Assembly: GCA_951394045.1 (NCBI GenBank)
Contig: OX595987.1
Span: 1-64,000 of the forward strand
Direction of reading: 5' to 3'
Origin: Nitzschia sp. DOCU1
Lineage: Eukaryota > Bacillariophyta > Bacillariophyceae > Bacillariales > Bacillariaceae
Length of the DNA stretch: 64,000 bases
Shown here: piece by piece, positions 63,693 through 64,000 of the stretch
Numbering within the stretch: the stretch's first letter is position 1
How the letters are laid out: each line of letters begins with the position of its first letter
The notes under the pieces: model-generated
Databases searched by the model: none
What the model was told of the DNA's origin: nothing
Seen by the model: the letters and a program-made list of their open reading frames with translations, nothing else
Program-made: the position numbers and the translations under genes

Positions 63693-64000
63693 GCAAGAGT
63701 CAAATCATTGGCTGTCACTTGTCGGACAGGCAACGGCTGGAGGTTCCAGGTAGATTTGTCAATCGGTTCCAGGTAGGCCTTCAAGATTTGATGGGGCGGC
63801 GGGGGTGGTCTACTCAAAGAAACATTGGCGGGGCGTTTTTGAGATACCCCCCAAAAGCCTTCCGGCTCGACCATGTGACCGAACGGGTTGGGCTGCCAAC
63901 CTGGCCTTCGAGGTTTCGGTTTGATACCTACTGCCGCGTCGGCTGCCGCTCGTTGTTGTTCCAGAATAATCTCCTGATAATCCAGTGGCAAACCGCCCAG
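63693..64000 (-). other. Unidentified minus-strand coding piece running off the window
   Basis: The minus strand is open from the window edge to about 63692, reading 'LDYQEIILEQQRAAADAAVG', 'PRRPGWQPNPFGHMVEPEGF' and 'PPPPHQILKAYLEPIDKSTW'. Composition is ordered and Pro-rich. It abuts the broken ABCA reading, so it is either an inserted fragment or the 3' end of another gene. No family recognised. Confidence 0.35.

Overview
The window looks like nuclear DNA of a stramenopile, most probably a diatom. Genes are compact and on both strands. The introns I can place are GT-AG, mostly 70-125 nt. The recognisable families are a plant/stramenopile-type transketolase, hybrid histidine kinases, LRR fragments, divergent HMG-box and MEKHLA proteins, split ABCA transporters and a Ty1/copia element with a single long gag-pol frame. 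This combination is typical of diatoms. I do not claim a genus.

Layout. Positions 1-19000 are a fairly normal genic stretch: the start of an AAA/STAND-type ATPase (1-648, -), a membrane PhyH-like plus Tudor-like protein (1451-4546, -), a secreted five-exon repeat protein (5983-9349, +), a two-exon transketolase (10020-12186, -), a small hypothetical protein (13978-14508, -) and two paralogues of one short motif family (15468-16235, + and 17869-18576, -). Positions 19300-34700 are a gene graveyard. It holds decayed, often frameshifted pieces of a VPS50-like protein, a PHD/Tudor-like chromatin protein (two copies), a TspO-like membrane protein, a hybrid histidine kinase with two receiver domains, a Ser/Thr kinase and an IQ-motif coiled-coil protein, plus tandem repeats.

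Positions 35286-39231 return to plausible genes: an exostosin-like glycosyltransferase, an HMG-box exon and an LRR C-terminal exon. Positions 39500-55000 are again a mosaic: a dispersed repeat family (two copies), a Crypton-like tyrosine recombinase piece, the second copy of the receiver/kinase remnant, one intact two-exon MEKHLA gene, a histidine-kinase ATPase fragment, a GlcNAc-transferase fragment, and the C-terminal half of an ABCA transporter broken by two tandem duplications, a nonsense codon and a Walker A substitution.

Positions 55627-62157 are a full-length Ty1/copia element with apparently identical 345-bp LTRs, a TTACC target-site duplication and an open 1922-codon polyprotein. It sits inside a third copy of the PHD remnant. 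Beyond it lie the N-terminal half of a broken ABCA transporter (62240-63692) and an unidentified minus-strand piece running off the window.

The most interesting points are the very young copia insertion with unusual features, the shared receiver-to-Ser/Thr-kinase arrangement in two remnants 20 kb apart, the paired motif-family genes, the repeat-built secreted protein, the PhyH/Tudor membrane protein, and a 30-kb mosaic of duplicated fragments from at least eight host genes. No operon logic applies; neighbours are independent eukaryotic genes.
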